From: Aaosphaeria pasadenensis
Lineage: Eukaryota > Ascomycota > Dothideomycetes > Pleosporales
Assembly (NCBI GenBank): GCA_022813625.1
Contig: JAKLMB010000004.1
Coordinates: 1,426,001 to 1,490,000, forward strand
DNA length: 64,000 nucleotides
Direction: 5' to 3'
The notes beneath the pieces are model-generated. The model saw only the letters and a list, made by a program, of their open reading frames with translations, ran no database searches and had not been told where the DNA came from. The first letter of the stretch is position 1, and each line of letters begins with the position of its first letter. Below, piece by piece: positions 59,023-64,000 of the stretch. The position numbers were made by a program, and so were the translations under genes.

Positions 59023-59588
59023 AAATGTATCTGAGAATGTTACCGAGGGAGTGGAGGTGGGAAATGCAGATTTGGGTAAGATGATAAGCTGGCTGACAGG
59101 AATGAGGGCATTGCACTGATGAAGAGCAAGAAGGCGGAAAACCCCAGGCCAACACGCCAGAGATGACCACCCTCCTCTCCCCGCATTATGAACGCCGATA
59201 CGGAGTACAAAGCAAGAAAGGACACCCAGCACGTCTACGAAACATTCTGCTCGTCGTTGATGAGAGAAGGGCAAGACGGGGCGAGTGCGTTTAGGGTATC
59301 TTGAGAATATAGATACATCACTCGTGGCGTTTGAAGTACATCAATTGAAACCACACCTATTTCTTCAAAAAGTAAATTGATCTTGACATTGGAATTCTTT
59401 GGTATAGGAGGTATACTACAAGTGCACAGCCATGATGGAAAACGATATTTCTACTTCTTTCGAATGAATTGGAAGGGTAGACTGTACGGGAGAAAGCCTC
59501 GCGGGTAAAAGAAGCTATGCTTTCGTACATGCATCAAGCTGGATGCCCTCCGTTATTGATACGTGTTGTTATATTCGTGAAGGGTTGA
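59023..59588. other. Spacer between smc1 3' end and APH-like gene
   Basis: 566 bp. It contains the 5' flank of the APH-like gene, with one TACGGAGTA word at 59199, and the terminator region of smc1. No other gene is seen. Confidence 0.5.
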
Positions 59589-62500
59589 TTAGGAGGGTTG
59601 GTATTTCCTCAACTACATTGAAAAGTTAGCACATTTGTTGGATGTGAAGAGGGGTGGTAACTTACGTCCAAACTAACGACCCTTGAGCTCATCTTCGCCT
59701 GGTCTCTCATAACACCAACTAAACTCTCACTCTCCTGGAATAGACCCGCCTTGAGCGAGATGACGATGAACTGCATGCCAGGGCTGGCATGTTCCCGGAC
59801 GTATTTCGCAACACGGCCGACGTTGACGTTGTCGAGCGCGGCGTCCACCTCGTCGAGCACGAAGAACGGACTCGGCTGGTAGGAATGGATTGCGAACAGC
59901 AGCGCGAGCGCGGCAATCGTCTTCTCGCCACCGGACAGGTGCTCCATGTCTCTGAAGCGCTTGAGTGGGGGCATGGCGTGGTATTTGAGACCCGCGTTGT
60001 ACGGCTCTGTGCTGTCTTCCATGTCCAGGTAGGCCTGGCCTCCGAGGGGGAATTCCCGGCTCTTTGTGAGGTCTTTGTACGTGCCGCCGATGTTGTCGGA
60101 GATGTGGTTGAAGGCCTTTTGGAAGGCGTCGAGGCGTTTCTGCTTGACTTCTTCGAATTCCTTTCGCGCTCGGACGGCTTCCTTGCGCGCGGTCTCGAAC
60201 ACTTTGGTTGTGTCTTTGAGTCGGTTTTCAACTTCGTGGAGTTTGTCGCCGGCGCGCTTGTCGACGTTTCGGTCTGCTGCGGCGATCTCGGCGTCGAGTG
60301 CGGATATTTTTTCTTTAAGTCTGGTGCCGCATTCCGGTGAGTCGTCCTGTGCAAGGTTAGTAGGTGAAATATGTTTTTATTTAGATTCAATCGTACCTCT
60401 TTGAGTTCGTCGTCAAGCTCATCGAAGTCCACCTCAACGCCAAAGTCGTCAATTTCGGGCTGCTGGATCTGAGTTGCGTCGATGTCTTCTTCATCCACGT
60501 CCATAGCATCTGGGTCGGGGCCTCCCACACCTTGCAATGGGATTGCGTCCAGAGATGCGGAGCCCTCGGCTAGTGGAATCTTGAGGAATTTCTGACGGCA
60601 GTCCTTTAAGAGGACGTACCGGCTGTCAGCTGTGCGCTTGATCTTGGCCTCCTCTTCTTCGACAGCCTTGATCACGCCCTTGACGGCCTTGTTGCGTTCC
60701 TCGAGTTCTGCGCGTGCCTCCTTCACAACCTTTGTTCGCTCTGCAAGTTTTTCGTTCAGTTCCTCGTAGGTCTCGTTGAGCCTCTCGAGCTCAGCTTGGA
60801 GAACGTCGATCTCGCCCTGCAGCGTCTCCTTTTCTGCCTCAAACTCATCAACGTTCTTTTGACTTCGTTCAACTCTGTCTCGCATGTTTTGCGTGCGCTC
60901 GTCCAATGAACTGAGCTGTTCCTTGTGGTAGCCGAGGATCCGCTCAATCTTGTCCCGCTGGCGTGTGAATTCCGATTTCTTCTCGAGTGCCTCCTGCTGC
61001 GCCTTTCCTTGCTGCTGCTCGTAGTCGCGGATATTAGCGTAACCGAGGCGCTGACAGAATGCCGCAAAGACCTGGTCGACGACTTGGTCTACTGCCGTCT
61101 GGTAGCCCTTGAATTCTTGTTGCAATGCTTGCAGTTGGCGCTCCTCATCGTTGTACTTAGGCTGCCACTCCTTTAGCTGCTGTTTGTGGTGCTGCAGCTC
61201 CTTCTTCTTGCTGTCAAGGTTGCGTGCCAGAGCTTTGATTTCCTCGGTTGTGCGCGAGATTTGATCGGTAAGGTCAGCAACTTCATTCTCGAGAGTTTCA
61301 TGCTCGGGATCACGGCGGTCATAGCGAGGAAGAGCGTCCATCTGAGATTTGATTTTATCAATTTCTCGTTGGAGTCGTTCAATGTGAGCCTCATTGAAGC
61401 GCTGTCCGCTCTTATCGGAGCCAAGGCGTCCACCAGTGATAGTACCTCCCTTAGCAATGACCGTGCCGTCGAGCGTCACGGCTTTGGCATCTACACGCTT
61501 CTCGTAGCACAGATACTTTGCGACATTGATGTCGTCACAGATCATTGAGTTGCCACAGGCGGACGCCATGGCTCGCTCGAGATGGCCATCGTAATCGATG
61601 CAGTCAATGCCGAGGCGCATGCCCTTATGCATACCCTTGAGGTTCTGGTTTACAGCCATGACGGTGATTGTGTCAAGAGGGATGAATGTGAAAACGCCGA
61701 CCTTCTGCTCCTTCAAGTACCTAATGCACTGCTTAGCCGTTCGATCAGTGTCCACGATGATAGCATCCATATGCCATCCAAGCAACGTCTCAACAGCCCT
61801 CTCGTACTTCTTCTGCTTGGGCTTGACGAGATCGCTATATCGACCATAGACACCCGTGCCGAATAGCTGCCTCATCTTGTTCACGGACTCTCGAGCTTTG
61901 CGCTCTCTTTCGCTCTGACGACGGCCGGAATCGGCTTCGCGTAGTCTGAAGAGGGCCTCGCGCAAATTCTGGTCTAGCTCCGTCCGCATTTTTTCAGTCG
62001 ACTGGCGAGTGGCTCGATGCTTGTCTAAGGCGTGTTGCTTGGAGGCTCTTTCCTTCTCCAGATCCTTGAGGCGCGCTTGCGCTTGACGCTGCTGCTCCTG
62101 GAGTTCCTTGATGTCAGTCTCGAATCTGCTGACTCGACTTTGGGCATCATCGACTTTCTGCTTGAGATTTCGGACGGAATCCTGCTCGGTGCGAATCTCC
62201 TGTTCAAGTCGGTTAATCTGATTCTGATTGGCGTGTGTCTGCTTGGTCACATCTCCACGCAGTCTGGTATATTCTTCGAAGTCAGCCTGCGAAAGCTCTC
62301 TACCCTGTTGTTTGGCGGCAGCGGCAGCCTCTTTCTCCCATTTTTCTTGTGCTTTCTGCACCGTTGCTAGGTCCTTTTCGAATTTTGCGATCTGCTGGAC
62401 TTGGGTTTCACGCTCCTTCGAGATGGCAGCAATGCGCTCCTCGTATTTGTGAACGTCCGCTGTGGAGATCTTGATCTTCTCATCGATTGGAACCAGGTTG

Positions 62501-63655
62501 TTCTCTGCGTCCTCGACCTCCTTCTCTTTGCCTCTAATCGCCTTGACGGTCTTGTTGGCCTCTCGAGAAACCTTTGCCTGAGCCTGCTGGGCTTGTTCTA
62601 AGCTCTTTTCGTATTTCTCGACACCCCGCTTATGTTGCTTCAACTCTTCTTTGTGTTTCGCAATTTCTTCACTTGATTCTGCGATGGTTTGCTGGAAGTG
62701 GAAGAGCTTCCACAAGACGTGTGTCACGATGGCCTCGGCCTTTGCGGCCTCTTTCTTCTCGAGATCGTCCGCTGCAGACTTATGTTCCTGCCATTGCTTC
62801 ATCTCGGCGTTGATCTGACGGCGCGTCTGGAGGTGGTCGGTCTGGTTGACGGTGGCGTTCTCGGCTTCTGCTTTTAGGCGCTCATACTGGGCCTTGTATT
62901 CCAGACTACCGGAAATCTGCTCCACGAGACGGGTGAGGTCTTTCGGATTCTGCGATGCGACGTTCTCGACGTCACCCTGGAAGACTAGGAAGTTTCGCGC
63001 CTTGATCAGGATGCTTTGTTCTTCCAGCGCACTGTTGTATTGCTGTTGCGATACAGTGCGGCCGTCGATTCTGTATTCGCTAGTGTAGGAGCTGGTGATG
63101 CTGCGCTTCCATTTGTGGACCTGCCCCGCGTCGTCCTCAAAAACGGCCATAACCCACGCGGTCTGGGGATCGCCGCGCTGGCTGGCGGGCTGCGAATCGC
63201 CATTCTCCTGTGTAGCGCCATTCGGGTCGTCGCCGTTGGCTTCAGTTGCGGTGCCGTCTTCGTTGATCTTTGTGGTTCGAATGATGCGTCCGCGGTAAAT
63301 AAGATCTTTCAATGTGGATGATCGTAGATGAGATGATTTAATTCCGAGGACGAAGGAAATGGCGTCCATGCTACACAGTCGCATGCTGTCAGCGAAGATG
63401 CGCGCGCAAGAAAGTGGGGACTATTGGAAATCCTGTGCTGTAGGACTTACGAATTGGATTTACCGGAGCCATTGGGACCGATGATGGAGGTGAAGTACGA
63501 ATCCCCGAAGAGCAGAACATGATGTCCGCGATAGGATTTAAAGTCTGAGGAGCGCGCATAAGTCAGTTGGGTTGGGTTGCCAGAGATGAATGGAGATGGT
63601 GATGGGAGCGCGCCTGTCGCTTACTGTTGACCTCTAACTGCACGAGCTTCCCCAT
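59589..63655 (-). CDS. smc1: Cohesin subunit SMC1
   Basis: Structural-maintenance-of-chromosomes ATPase that pairs with SMC3 in the cohesin ring to hold sister chromatids together. Exons 63655-63625, 63544-63451, 63370-60397, 60346-59666 and 59612-59589 (7 codons plus stop) give 1267 aa, the normal size. Start MGKLVQLEVNNFKSYRG is canonical once intron 1 is removed. Walker A GPNGSGKS is at residues 33-40, followed by NSMDAISFVLG across intron 2. Two long coiled coils flank a hinge at about 540-690 (GVYGRYSDLV... to KGGTITGGRLG). The C-terminal head has LSGGEKTIAALALLF (about 1168) and Walker B PFFVLDEVDAALDN (about 1192). The last short exon ends in a RKYQPS tail after VVSLD. SMC1 is preferred over SMC3 from the N-terminal sequence and the hinge. 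An extra ~30-residue acidic/Asn-rich insert at about 70-110 lies in the N-terminal head. Confidence 0.96.
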
Positions 63656-64000
63656 GTCGGCGAGCTGTCTCCCAGCGAGTGGGCGCCGTGATACCAATAG
63701 AATGAAGGCGAAATATCAGACCGGAGGAGGAATGATTCTGGTGATGGAGGGGAGGTACTGATAGTTGCGTGTGTTATCAGAGGGTGGGTGGCACGGTGGG
63801 TAGTTGGTGGTGGATTGGAGTTCGCGTGTTTGGCGGAGGCGCGTCGCGATTCGGCCTAACCGCCTACCGTAATTCCATTCCCTCTGATACTAACAGTCAC
63901 TGTATATGTTCATGTACATGTACATGTACATACCCAACTACGACTATGGTATCTAGGTACCTATACCTATACCTATACTCTAGTTAGGTACCTAGGTTGT
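63656..64000. promoter_or_regulatory. smc1 upstream region at window edge
   Basis: 345 bp of promoter. It is GC-mixed, with GGCGCGTCGCGATTCGG near 63839-63855, which has a CGCGT core like MBF/E2F-type sites, but no perfect ACGCGT. The right end is a simple-repeat patch listed separately. The next gene lies outside the window. Confidence 0.4.
63909..63998. repeat. TGTACA, CTATAC and TAGGTACCTA repeats
   Basis: A run of about three TGTACA units (63911-63931), then three CTATAC units, bracketed by two copies of the palindrome TAGGTACCTA at 63954-63963 and 63985-63994. The same palindrome occurs at 7567-7576, and AGGTACCTA occurs twice near 42252-42272. Confidence 0.8.

Noticed and set aside
59719..63384. 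Single 1221-codon reading of smc1
   Set aside because: It runs through two introns; after 60397 the frame is wrong and yields a Ser/Thr/Arg-rich nonsense tail, whereas splicing restores the LSGGEK and Walker B blocks.

Overview
The window looks like nuclear DNA of a filamentous ascomycete (Pezizomycotina). Genes carry short introns (about 45-100 nt) with GTRNGT-type donors and CTAAC/CTGAC branch points 10-15 nt before AG. Gene content is typical of that group: COP9 signalosome CSN1, SMC1, a GH114 polygalactosaminidase, an alpha-ketoglutarate xanthine dioxygenase and a large Cys/His zinc-finger regulator. No class or species is assigned. Twelve genes with intact reading and one frameshifted gene are supported, and about half the window is non-coding.

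Left part (1-17.66 kb): a repeat-rich stretch, then a minus-strand C2H2 regulator (2963-4991) with an in-frame TGA between its fingers and its conserved C-terminal block, a probable 5' UTR intron, and about 12.4 kb without a convincing gene but full of microsatellites.

Middle (17.66-33.8 kb): CSN1 (minus) diverges from a Pif1-type helicase (plus) whose promoter carries an MluI cell-cycle box. Two secreted enzymes follow, GH114 polygalactosaminidase and an S41-type peptidase. Next come a small unknown minus-strand gene, a histone-H1-like/glycine-rich low-complexity protein, and xanA (minus). A perfect TCGG-N6-CCGA site lies 162 bp upstream of the xanA start, which matches the purine-catabolism activator UaY.

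Right part (33.8-64 kb): a mostly empty 9 kb interrupted by a small CxxC/CxxC protein; 6-phosphogluconolactonase; two coiled-coil proteins of unknown function (one with a 49-residue tandem duplication); an 8.5 kb empty region; an aminoglycoside-phosphotransferase-like gene broken by a one-base frameshift; and SMC1 in five exons.

Two short words are strongly over-represented, and every copy noted lies outside the annotated coding exons: TACGGAGTA/TACTCCGTA (11 exact copies, about 0.5 expected) and TACGAGTA/TACTCGTA (at least 15 copies, about 2 expected). No rRNA, tRNA, CRISPR array or intact transposon was recognised. The genes do not form one pathway; the clearest regulatory links are xanA with its UaY/GATA sites and the helicase with its cell-cycle element.
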